Below, one piece after another: positions 36,801 to 49,355 of a stretch of 64,000 bases of DNA. The notes under the pieces are model-generated. The model was given only the letters and a program-made list of their open reading frames with translations. It was not told where the DNA came from and did not search any database. Position 1 is the first letter of the stretch. The number at the start of each line of letters is the position of its first letter. Where the stretch lies: the NCBI GenBank assembly GCA_034687125.1, contig JAQGBZ010000237.1, forward strand, positions 34,115 to 98,114, given 5' to 3'. This DNA comes from Neelides folsomi. Lineage: Eukaryota; Arthropoda; Collembola; Neelipleona; Neelidae. The translations under genes were made by a program, and so were the position numbers.

Positions 36801-39800
36801 TATTTTATCATCGATACTCAGATTTGGCCTAATCTTCTTTTCCAGTTGGGAGTTAAAAGGGAAATTTTCTTTCTTACAACTTTTCCAGGAATTTCGAATT
36901 GATGGAAACTTTGAGATTAAGCTCATTCAAAACTTATTAATATTTTTCTTAAATACACCATATACCATATAATTTAATATGAATTCCATACATTTAAGGT
37001 AAACATATTTAAGTCAGTTACCTTACTTAAATATGTTACCTTTAGTTAGTTACCTATTTACATAATATAAATATTTTATAGCTTTCATCATCCCATTTTA
37101 CCATTTCAAAATTTCTTTTATCAATTTTTAAAGGTAAAATGAGCGAAGGCGTAATGAGATTTCTTAACTTTGTATTTAAAAGTTAAGGAAGGTTTGAAAG
37201 TAATAAGTTTTCTCAATATTGTTTAAAATTACAATAATTGGCCCAATTGAGCTTCTACTTAAAAGTTAAATATGCCCTCATTAGAAAATATATTCAAATT
37301 ACCCGCCCCAATTCGCTTCTTATAGTTCATATTCTTTCTCAATGTTTCCAGTTCAAAAAATATATCCAATAACTATATGCGCAACATATAGTCTAATGCA
37401 ATAACAATGAGTGGAATTTAAGAGTATAGCAAAAAAAACACAGTGTATATGTATACTTGCTAAATACTTATGTACTTACATACTATATTATGTAATAATA
37501 CAGTATGTAAGTATATATATTTATACTTATATGGTATATTGGAGTATCGTATATCTAATAAATAAAAGTATGAAACGATGTTTGTAAATATTTATTATTG
37601 TAATGGGATCTTGTAAAGAGGGAATTTAATGGTTCGGAGGAAATGTAAAAAAGCACTGGAGTGAAAAGGGAATTTCTTTTCCTACTTATTTTACCATTAA
37701 TATGGAAATTGAGATCTTGGGAATTTCTTTTGCAATATTCAATTCGCCATTTTTGGTATGGCGATTTCATCTCTAATTTAGATATTACAAAATGATTACA
37801 AACATCGAAACATCTCTTAATAACTTCTTCTATTAGCTTATATAATTTAACTATACAAACCTTAACTATGCTGTACTTAACTAAATGTAAGTATATACTC
37901 TATATATGGTTTATTATTCGCTATATCGTATTTATTTGCAAACTCATGCATTTTCTTATCAATGGCCAATATTTGGAAAATATGATGCAAAAAAGTATTT
38001 ATAAAGTAAAATATCTAAGGGTAGGGAAAGGGACTCTAACGTTGCCATTTTGTCATATACAATTTTACAAAAATCCACTTACAACTTGCGACTTCCATTG
38101 TGCAGATTTGTCTGAAAAAATTAATTTCACGTTTCATTTCATTGTTTCATTTACCCTTGCAAGAAAAATTCATAAATACACATAAAGATAGGATTTTCTG
38201 TATATTTTCTTTTTATAAAAATATAATATTTTACATACATATTCCTTATCGTAATTTTCTTCGTTTCGGTTATGTACAAATATGATTAGTTTTGGTTGTA
38301 TGGATCTGTATATATGTTTGTCTGACTTTGTATAAGATTCATTTATTTTTACGATTTCCCATTTAGGGGTAAAAGAGAAAAGAGGGGAATAAAATGCATA
38401 AAGATTTCGACATTAAAAGACTTACCGGTCGAGAGGAAATTTGCTCAAGTCCATCATGCAGGAGAAGGTCAACTTGAGCCTGTGAGAAAAAGACAATCAA
38501 GGGTTGTTCCAAAGTAAGTAAAAGATACGCCACTGAGATTATCGCCCAACTTCCGGGCTCTTAATAGAAAAACTTGGACAATCTTCTTCTATCGTAAAAT
38601 CCCCTTGCTCATAAACTCATATAAAACTTTACCAACAAATACAAACCCATTGCATCATAGTTTCTTATTCCTTTTCCCCTAATTCCAATTTTCCCACGTT
38701 TCACATTGGCGGTAAATTCAAATAATTTAAATTTTATAGTTGCCTAGTTACAAATTACATATATATGTAAAGGGTGGACCATAAGTATCTTTATTTTTTA
38801 AAACATTGTATAATTAAAAAAGAAAGATACTTATGGCCCTCCCTGTATATATCTGGTTTCTGGTTACATCATTTTATTTATTTAGCATTTTAATTTAAAA
38901 AAGTGCGGATGTTTGTATTTTAAATAAATCAATTGCCGCGCTTCAATCGGAAAATTCAAACGAGGGAAATTTGTAAAAAGGAAATTTGCTGAAGTTGGCG
39001 TGAATTTGAAAGGGTTGTTTAAATGTCTATTTAGTGATTGAACTTTGGGGCGTGTGGGAAAAAGGGAAAAATTTAAAGAGGAATTTCCCTTCATATTTCT
39101 CTCCTTCTGTTTTTTTACTTTTTTATATTCAATCGCTCAACTTACAGACTTGTGCTTTGAATGGAAAAAGAGAAATAGAAATTCAACAGTTTCCCATTTC
39201 TCTACTTTTATGACTTGAACTATTCAAATGCATTTCCATCAACATACTAAAAAATCCAAAGATTGATTTCTTTAAATTATGTCAATTACGTGAATGCAAA
39301 AATAGGGATTTGTATGGGAATGGGAAATAAGTTCAATTCCACAGCTTGTTTTTACAACTATTTTTGCAATCCCCGAAATAGGAAATTTTCTTTTTTTATT
39401 TTGTGCACAAAGTCACGTTCCGAATTCCCAGACGAAAAAATTCAATAAAAAGTTAAAATTAAAAATGCTTTTTAAATATAGGGAGATACAATATGCAGAA
39501 TGTTTGGATTAGATATGCAGGATATAGACTGAATGGATATTAGTTTTAGCAACGTTTAAATATATTGGGTATGTTACCTGATGTGGGAGACTATTTTGAG
39601 GATATATTTATAAAAGTGTGGGAATTTGCATATTTGACCTGAGAGGGAAAATCCATAAAAAGGGAACCTGAGCATGTAAAGGATGTCTCCATTCGGATTT
39701 ATTCGGACGAGGACGTTGGGGACAGTGACAAATTGGAAGTCTGCCTCTTTTGCATTAGGGAAATAAACCTCCGGCTTCCAGATAGCCTTCACGAGGTTTG

Positions 39801-41823
39801 GGTCATTCAGATCCAAAGGTTGGCGAAGGTCACGATGTTTCAATCGCACGTCCGTCCATTTCTGTCTCAAGTAGAGATCCACTTTGTAGTCCTAAAACAA
39901 CAAAAGTAAAGTAAAAATTAAATTCTCACTTCATTTATCATTATCATGAAATATTTTTATAAAAATTTATAATGTTTATTTTAATGCCAGTAAATTGTAA
40001 ATGATAATAAACTTCCTTTAAATAATGTAAATTATTTATTAAAAATAATCAAATTCAAATTTATTTATGTAATACGCATTAATTTTATGCTCCCTGTAGG
40101 GCATGGTAGGGTTGGATTCCGCTACATATCAAGTGAATAAATTACTTACAAATATTCAGTTTTAATTATTACAATTTCGCAATATAATATATAAAATATT
40201 TAATGTTTATTAAATGCTAAATTAGAACTTATTTATCATAATTTCAGAAACAAATATGTAAATTTTAATTTGTTGAAAATATTCATAATTAAATTTTTTA
40301 GGAAAATTGTATAGTACAAGTAGTGTTACTAGGAGGAGGGCACCCTAAGATACAGGGTTTTTCTGATATTATCGAAATAGTTGTTCGTTGTAATAATGCT
40401 ATTGTTAATTAGCATCTTATCTTTCCACTAAGATCGACTTGTAAATCCATTGGTCAGATTAGATCCAGATAATAAAACATTTGTTAATTTACAAAAAAAG
40501 CACTAACAATAATAATGATACTTATTTTTATTATGGTTTTGGGTACAACAATTTTGCAAAAAATTCAAATTAATTAACATTTATAAAATATTAAATAAAT
40601 TTTTATGTAATTATAACGAATCAAAGAACAAATAAGGTTATATTTGTGGTAAATATCCATCTTTAAAATGTTTAGTTAATTAGTAAAGCACAGGTGGGAT
40701 TTTCAATAGTATAACAATTTAAATTAAAGGTTTTAATTGATTTTAATATAATTGGTGGGAAACCATCAAGTTCAAAATAGCATATAATAAAATGTCCATC
40801 ACTATTAGTCGTTTCGTCTTTATTAATATTAACCTTGTCACCATCTATATCAATAGATATCCTTGATCAAAATCGTGAATAACAGGGATAAAGACAGTTA
40901 TTTATACCTGGTAAATCTGATAACAATCCAAGTACATATTGACATTTATTATCGCAATCTTCAAAGGGGCCATCAAAATTGAATGTAACAATTGGATTTA
41001 CAGATGATTGACGAAATGAAAATGGCAGTTAAGTTTCTTTTGTTTTACAAGAAATTTTTTCTGAATCTGTGAAATCGCTATAAGAGGATTTCCTAAAGGA
41101 AGGGAAAGAGCATCGACTACAAATAATGAACAGAATGGATCCAAACAAGATTGGCATTTTGTATATTTATGCTTCCTAAAGAAGGTAACCCTTCTAAATC
41201 CTCTTAAAACTTTCACAAGAAATAATTAAAAAAATAATTATAGAAGGTTTATAAGTTTATATTGTGAATCAGTACATGCAGGAAGTAAAATTGAGCCTAG
41301 GTCAAATCGTGTTTTAGCAACATGTTTCTTAGAAGTTTTGTTTATATATATCTCTTTTGATTCCAAATGATAAATAATTAGAACTGTTTCCAACGAGAAA
41401 GAAAGTTTAATTGATTCATATTTATATAAAAATAAATATATTATTATTATAATTTAAATTGATGAACATTTTAAATATATGATAAAGTTTACAATATTAT
41501 GATATATAGATATGTTGTAATCTTAAATATGACTAACATTAATATTAAAATGGAAAATGTGTTTTAGAAAGAAGTTTTAATTTACCATTGTAAGTGGATT
41601 TGGAGATCCAAAGGAGCGAACGAAGAGTTCTACGTAAACCATCGTTGGCGTTGTTTTATCTACAAATTAATTTAACAATTAAACTCCAATTTAATATAAA
41701 ATATAAGGATTTGAAAGAAATTTAAGGAACTTACTTAAATGATTCGTCGGAGTCGCCCGGCGATCGTACCCTTTTTTCAATAATTCATCAAGAATTAAGA
41801 GATCTTGGACCATGGCGGCAATC
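33848..41823 (-). CDS. Cys-loop ligand-gated chloride channel subunit C (all but first exon identified)
   Basis: Eleven exons on the minus strand join in frame: 41823-41735, 41659-41586, 39891-39668, 38479-38426, 38111-38083, 36337-36206, 35513-35322, 34710-34642, 34581-34546, 34335-34217 and 34090-33848 (TAA). Exon lengths match gene B exactly for the first five (89, 74, 224, 54, 29), showing paralogy. It has the Cys-loop, the second disulfide (YCSESFIIGNYSC), M1, M2 (SVPGRVTLGVTTLLTVSSKS), M3 (FVFLALLEFTVV) and M4 ending IYWPFYLCT. The M3-M4 loop is short and basic. The M4 exon is fused with the preceding loop exon, where A and B keep an intron. The first exon needed (signal peptide, ending in phase 2) should lie above 41823 but I could not identify it. 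AATAAA follows at 33800-33795. The gene converges on gene B, with 5.5 kb between stop codons. Confidence 0.87.
38768..38847. mobile_element. MITE-like palindromic element
   Basis: An 80-bp foldback starting TAAAGGGTGGACCATAAGTA and ending GGCCCTCCCTGTA, with TATCTTT-type inner arms as in the 27355 copy. It lies in the intron of gene C between the 39891-39668 and 38479-38426 exons. Confidence 0.7.
40672..41157 (-). pseudogene. Small secreted cysteine-containing protein, pseudogene nested in gene C intron
   Basis: ATG at 41157 opens a hydrophobic leader (MPILFGSILFIICSRC). The same frame runs 162 codons to TAA at 40674-40672, interrupted by TAA at 41031-41029 and TGA at 40869-40867. Content between the stops is protein-like (NPIVTFNFDGPFEDCDNKCQ, then INNCLYPCY, then GHFIICYFELDGFPP) with about ten cysteines in all, so a decayed secreted-protein gene is more likely than chance. 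I do not recognise the family. It lies on the same strand as gene C, between its 41659-41586 and 39891-39668 exons. Confidence 0.5.
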
Positions 41824-43559
41824 CTTTATAAAAATTAAAACTTTATTATTATTCTTACACAAATCATCAGTTTTACATTCATTCATAATTCATAACATAT
41901 TCATCAGTGAATCGGACGAGTAATTTCCATCACTTGTTTTAATTCCCCTGATACTCAAAGTTGAATAGGTGAGAAATGCGGAATTGAATTATTTTAAAAT
42001 ATTCAAATTAAAATACAAAAGTTCCTCCTTTAAAAAATATCTTTCTTTAATGTTCTTTTGCATCCAATTTTAAAGACCCATTTATGAATATTCATATTTC
42101 CCGTTGATAATATTTCCATGATGGTTTTTTTCCAAAGATTGTATCTAAATTCAATGTTTGAAAAAGGCATTAACAAGATGAAAAATGGTTTTGGGCGGGA
42201 GGAGTTAAAAAATAGGATTTAATGGTTTTTAAATTCCCATTCCATTTCCCAGACCGCGAGAGATGTGTGGCAAATGTGAGGAATCTTTTTGGAGGGAGAT
42301 AAAGAAGGTGGCTTAACTCCCGCTCCCGGCATTTCAATCTTCCTGAATCATAAAAGTGGAGAAATTGGGGTGGTCGGATCGGGGACAATCACGAACACTA
42401 TTGGTTTACCATTAAACCCCTCCAACAGACCGACACAACAACCAAACCCTTTTCCGTCTTTACCTCCATATAACCAGATTATACACCATACACATTCCGA
42501 CACAAAATACTAGGAAATCTATACACACATATACGAAAATGTACATATTGTACAAAATACGAAAATAAGTGTATTTAATATAGTCTTACAAAACTCATGT
42601 TCCATATAACCAAAACCCAAATGTACCATATATATCTAATTCCCGTGCATATAAAGTAACTTTATAAAATATTGAAAAAAATAGCATATGATTTTATTAT
42701 CACATGTTCTTATTCTTAATAGAATATATCCAAATGACGTACCATAACCATACAATACAAGAAACAAGATTAGGATTTAAAATATTTACTGATGTATATT
42801 GTACCATTCAGATTCATATTTACTACAATGTATAAGTAACTAGGCAACCATAAGTAAAATACATATTTATGTATATCATGTAGAGCTTTAAGATAGCAAA
42901 GATTACACAGGTGAATATATACATCATATTCACATCTGTACATTATGTACAGATGTGTATAATCCATAGTATAAACAATATATGTACAGAAGTACAGATA
43001 GTATAATATATAGTATAATAAAGTATTGAGTTACATATGTACCATATACATATGTATAAGGAGCTTAAGTCGTTCTATGTGAATATATTTTATTCCTATT
43101 TAAGTTGTATGGAAAGAGCGTGGAAATGTATTGTGGGGATTTGGGTGTGAAATGTTGTACGAAGTCTGAAGGTGCACAACTCGGTCTTTTTGACTCAATG
43201 AGGGAGAAAGGACGGGATGATTTTATTCCCTCGGGATTCAAACTCCCTCCATCACAATTCACCCATAAGACCCAACGCGAACAAAATCAATCACACGTTG
43301 CCTTAATAGACATTCGAGAAATAAAAATTGAATTAACCCCTTGGAATTAACACGTCCCTCATATTAACAACTTACTTTTAACCACAACTTTGAAAATCAT
43401 TAAAACTTTTAGTTAAAACTTTTTTCCATGCTTTTACCTAAATAAAATGAGGGCCAGTTTTGCAAAAAAAATGAACTTTGCTTTTTAAAGAAAAAGCCAA
43501 TTAAGAATTTTAACATGAAATTAATTTTAATTTTTAACAAAAAATAAACATTTTTGGCT

Positions 43560-43720
43560 AAAATTTCAAATTTGAGTTTTAGCGAGAGATTTAAGTTTAT
43601 TTCAGTAGGAAGATAATATGTGAGTTTTGGCGAAAAGTTCAAGTTAAATATTGGTGGAAAATTCAAGTTAGATTTTGGCGGAAAATTAATCTTAAGTTTT
43701 GGCAAAAAATTTCGCTTTTA
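43560..43720. repeat. Degenerate minisatellite, GAGTTTTGGCGAAAAATTCAA units
   Basis: About five imperfect copies of a 25-35 bp unit containing TTTTGGCGRAAAATT and CAAGTTAAAT. Confidence 0.6.
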
Positions 43721-45129
43721 GTTTTTGTGGAAAATAAGCCGAATTTTATGAAATTCTTTGGTAATTTTAGTGGACAATTTAAGCTTTGGTTAATTAGAAT
43801 TTTAAGGTAATTTTGAAGTAATTTGAGCTGAAAATGTGCGCAGTTTGAAGTAAAATTACTGGAATTAGTTGAAGAGTTTTGTAGAAGTTTTGGGAAATTT
43901 TAAGTCTTTTAAGAGACTTTGCACGGAGTTTTCCACTTTTACCAGACATTTGTAAGAGAAAGAAGAATCCTGCATGTGAAATTTTAATGCAAAAGTGTAA
44001 GTTGGATAATTTGATTATGAGAGGAAATTTTAAAGTTAACAAAACGGAAAATTAGGCGCGGAAGTTTGGAAGGAGTTTTGTAGTTAAAATTTAAACAATT
44101 ATGAATGTCGTTTTTGCGCCTTGGGGAATTTGACGTTTATTTAAACAGGCATTTTCTTATTATTCATATTATCATAATGATCATAAATTTCATAAATCAT
44201 AAATCTCGACGGATCTTGGCCGTGTGTGGGAATGGAGAAGATATGCAGAGAACTCAAAGACATTCTTTTGTCTGGAATATTTAGGATTTGGGGCCTTTTG
44301 GGTTCTGTGGAAGGCAAAGGAAGTTGAAGGAGGAAGGAAATGGAAAATCCCGAAATTCCTCTAACCCACTTCAACCACCTGAGTGGAATGGAAAACATTT
44401 CACATTTACAAACATCAAATTTTACTACTTCCATCTTCAAATTCTTTCTTCGCTGTGCTCAGAAAACTATTTACCTTAAAACACCAATATTACGATAAAT
44501 ATTATGCGAAAAATTATTATCCAAAACTTTGGATTTTTCTAGTCTTTTATAAAAATGGCGCGAAATCTGGAAATATCCAAAATAAAAGGAAATGGCCGGA
44601 TATGTCTTTATAAAATGGTGGGATATAAAAAATGGCAGGAAATAGCTTCAAATGGGTATTTTTTAAAAAAATAGTAAAAATGACAAATAACATTTATCAA
44701 AATTTGCAAAAATGTCCAAATTTGCAAAAATGTTTAAAATTGTTTAAAAAAGTTCGCAATTATTTAATTGATTATATTTGTTAGTTAAAATTATCTGTTT
44801 ACAAAATTATATATTTTCTCGGTTTTTATACTTTTAACGTTTTTAAGCGCAAGTTTTCAATTGTGGGAGGATTTAGCGATCCGAGTCCAATGATTCATGT
44901 TTAGGTCTATTAATTCCGAAGAGCTTTTGAGCTTTGGGAATGTTTAGGTGAATGAAGGTCCGGGCGCGGTTTTTCCTTCAAATGAGTGACGATGGTGGGA
45001 AATGAAGAGTGGGAGAAAGTCAAGTTCCACTAAAAGGGAAACCCGGGAAAGTAAACGTCTTTCTACCCAATTTATCCACACAATTTATTGACTACTCATA
45101 TAAACATATTTCACAGATATTTCTCAGGT

Positions 45130-45345
45130 ATATCATATACCACATATCATATATCCCTTCAAATTCCTATATCAATTTCATACATTTTCACAAATTCCTA
45201 ACACATATCATTTCATATGACTTCATATGATTTCATATTTGTTCTGCGATTTCATACGACTTTATATTTGTAGTACTATGATTTCATATTACTAAATTTA
45301 TATGATTCCGTATGGCGTTAAATTGATATGATTTCATATGAGTAT
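45130..45345. repeat. Degenerate minisatellite, TTTCATATGA units
   Basis: Repeated ATTTCATATGACTTCATATG blocks and variants (ATTTCATACGACTTTATATT) over about 200 bp. Confidence 0.6.
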
Positions 45346-48300
45346 ATTTATGGCAATAATTCATGTGATGATATTTATATTACCTACATATAAGTTATAT
45401 GCATATGATAAGAACAAATTGAGCAGCTTTGGCCTTTCAAAACCTTCCATTTGAATCCACAAACTTCCTAATTTCCACTTCTGGTGATAAATAGTAAATA
45501 TAAACTTTCCTGGTCTCTCCTTATTCAAACAAACATTTTCAACTCACATTCAAAATTTCCCACACATTCACAAATTACACGCTTTTGTCATTCATAATTC
45601 ATAATAAATATTCTAATGAATCTTCTTCAGCTTCGAAACTTTAATTAACTAGTTAAATAATGAGACGGATAATACCATAAAAAATAAAATAACTCATAAA
45701 TTTCTTTATATTTAACTACAAAAATTAAATTGGCAATAAAAACGACAATTTGCTAAAACTCCACTGAAATACATACAGATACATATATACAGAAAAATAC
45801 AAAATGTTTCATTGTACATAAAGTAAGTTTGGAAATTTGGAAAAAAAGATATTTGAAATTTTGGCAATTTTAGTAATATTAGCAATTTTCGCAATTTGGG
45901 AAATATTTTGTGAGGAAATTCGCATAATGTATTTTTGTAATTTAATTTTTTCAGTAATGGTTATTTGGCTAATGCATACGAGTTATATTTATAAGACTTG
46001 GTGATAATTTATTATTAGTAATAAATAAGGAAGGGAAAAGGTGGATAAATAAAAACAACTTGTTATGTTAACTATTGTCTTTTTACGATCTCACATTCGT
46101 GATGTTGAAAAGTGTTTTTGGGAGTATTTGGCAAATACTTTTAGTCTTTTTCCCTCTTTAACTTTTATGAATCGCCTGGAAGTTTTTACAACATGGGGTT
46201 TTTTATTGCTAAATTTAAAGTGATGGACGATCGTAAATAAAATGAGAAAAAACCGCCGTTTGATCTCCAAACTACAAAAAGGATTGGGATGAATTTTCTA
46301 TAAAAAATAAAATGAAGAGAATTCAAACGTGAAACTCATTTTTAAATTCCCATCCTTTTCCTCATTGCATATAATAGATAATCAATGAAGGTAAATTTAA
46401 AAAACATTCTGCACTTATTTAAGTTTTTTATAGCACCACGTTCAATATTAAAATATTTAGAAAAAATTTATAATTTTAAAAATTAAAAAAAGAATAAATG
46501 TCATTTTTGATTTTTTGCTTTAAAATAAATCTTTAGATCAAAATGTGTCAGACAAAAAAATGTTTCAAAAGTCAAAATGTTTTTAACGATAAGTTGAAGG
46601 ATGGGAAAAGTTGAAAGAATGTAAAGTGTTAAATGCGGGATGAAAAAAGACATTTGGACTTTTGGACTTTTCCTTGAAAGATTCCTTCAGATTTGTCTCG
46701 TGAAAGTGTTGGAGATAAAAAAGAGCTTAAATTTGGTTGAAGATGACCAGGAGCTACTTTTCACTTTTAACGATTTCTCCAAGTGTCAGAGGACACGTCA
46801 CTTTGAATCTCAACAGCTCTCAGGAGAAAACATTTCACTCCAAGTCCAACTCTTGTAATCGGTTTTCTCCCCTATAATTTAAACCCTATAACAAATGTCT
46901 TTACAATCCCAATACCCAAATCTCCTCCCCAAAAAACCGAAAATACCAGAAAAAACCGAAATACCCGGAAAAACAAAATCGAACAATATTAATTTTATAT
47001 TTCATTTATTTAATATATTTGCTTTTGTATTCTGTCTTTTTTATAATTACAAATATTTGATTAAATTAAAAAAATAAATATCCGACAATCAAGAAATACA
47101 TGCATTTTTCATAAACGTGGATTTGAATTGAAAATATTTGCGAATTTATAAGCAAATTATTTTAGACTTTATTCGTCCTTTTCCTCTTTTGACGATCGTT
47201 CGATTCTCTCGAGGTTCATTTTGTAGTGAAGGAAAAGTGTAAGAATAGGAAAGAAGTAAATTTGAAGATGAGTTTTAAAAAAGAAGAGCGCTGTGGGGGA
47301 AATTCCACTTAAATTTTATCCTCAATTCTGATCCAAAAAGTGCCATAAATTTCTCCCATGTTTCTCCTTATAATTAGAAATTTAAAGGACGCTTCACAGT
47401 TTTTAATACTCAAATGCAACATTAATTTATTCCCTTCATACACTTCTTATATTTAACATTATAATACATATTATCGTATATAAACTACTTATATATTTAT
47501 TGTATAATGTATAAATATGCTTACTTTCTTATATTCCCATATTAAAAACCTTCATTATTAAAGATATAATCAAATAATATTTTAAATATTGTAGAAATTA
47601 TCGATTAAAGCAGTAATTAAATAAAATGGCTACCAAAAGCATAAAAATCATATTTAATCTTTAAATTATTAAATTTTCATGTTAACATAATCCTAATTTC
47701 CTCTAATCTACTTCAAATCAATATGAAACATAAATGGAATTGAAATTACGAGTCGTCGGATAGTACTTGTGCTTGTATGGAATATACTACTATATCAGTA
47801 ATATATTTTATTATATAAGTATGTATGTACTTATGTAACTTAAACCCTATACATAAATGGAGCTTATATGAGCGTTAATATTTAAAGGATCTTTTGCCCA
47901 TTTCGGACCATTACATTTTTAATGAATAAAAATGTACACGTAAAAGCTTCTTATGTTTTCAATGTATTTCCAATCGATTTTACGTAACGAATCTCGAAAT
48001 ATAGCGAAGAAGCCAAAGGAGTGGAAATGAAATTTGAAACGGAGAAAAAATGAACAATCGTTTCATAATTCCTATTTCAATCATGTTCGAATCTCACAAT
48101 CCGGAAACTCCAAATTGCACAGCGAAAGATCAGGAAAAGATTTTGAACATTTTCCTAATGCTTTTCAGATGGAGACTAAAGAAAGAGAAAACCGGGAGAA
48201 TTTAACGTTGGATAAGTGGGAAATTAATTATCCGCCCTATCGGAATTCTTGACATACTCAATCTCAATTTCATACCTCACAAAATCCCCTTCATATTCTC

Positions 48301-48784
48301 ATATATTTCTCCATATAACTACATATAGAGAAATGTATAGAAATATAAAAATGTATGGAATAGAGAAATGATATATAAAATATATGATTGTTGAATGTGT
48401 GGAGCTTTTCCAAGATATGAGTGGAAATCTTTTAAATGTGTATTAGGACCGTTCATTTTGGTTTGTATTAAAAGGGTTCCCTTTCTTTTCCAGACATTCC
48501 TCTTCATGAAGGGAATCTGAGCGAGGTTTATAAATCACCAAATCTCTCCCTTTTATTATTTAAAATACGAGCGGAAATATTTTTCAATTAATTCCACAAA
48601 TCCTTTCAGTCTTACTTAAGCCCGCAGGACATTCACCGTTTTCAATATCCACAAATCCCAAAATAACACATGATTTTACTTTTATACACAAATTCTATTT
48701 TATACACAAATCCTTGATAAATTTCAATACACCACAACAATCATTTTCAATACATTTCAATATGTTCATATCTTTATATCTTCA

Positions 48785-48965
48785 ATATCTTTATATTCAA
48801 AAACTGTTTTTTCTCAAATTCTTTAATAAACATAGCCATGGATACAATATAAAATAACCAAAAATAGCCATACAATATAAAAAATAACCATGGATACAAT
48901 TTATAATATGCATATCCATGGATACAATATAAAAAACATAAAACATACCAAAAATGGCCATATGA
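48785..48965. repeat. Degenerate minisatellite, CCATGGATACAATATAAAA units
   Basis: Four related units of ACCATGGATACAATATAAAA / AGCCATACAATATAAAAAAT over about 180 bp. The antisense frame encodes a repetitive aromatic peptide only because of the repeat. Confidence 0.65.
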
Positions 48966-49300
48966 TTTATATCGTACACATTTTATCGAATTTATGCTAA
49001 AATTTGAAATTTTGATCTTACGCAGTATAAGAATGAATCCAATAAGTGATGAAAATCCAAAGGTAGAAGGAAACAAAGGGAATTTTCCTTTTTGGAAATG
49101 ACGTGAGGCACATTTTAGATTTTTAATATCAAATTACTTCTGGAATTGATGATGACACAAATCTAATATTGATACTACATATAAATACCATATGTGTAAT
49201 ATATATAATACAAATATGCAATATTGTGACAATATTGAATAATATTGTATGCTTAATATACGGATTTCTGTAATAATGTAAATATTTAAACACTTTAGAA

Positions 49301-49355
49301 TATGAGTATTGTATTACTAATATGAGTATTGTATTACTTATATGAGTATTGTATT
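49301..49355. repeat. 20-bp tandem repeat, about 2.8 copies
   Basis: TATGAGTATTGTATTACTAA, TATGAGTATTGTATTACTTA and TATGAGTATTGTATT in direct succession. Confidence 0.85.
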
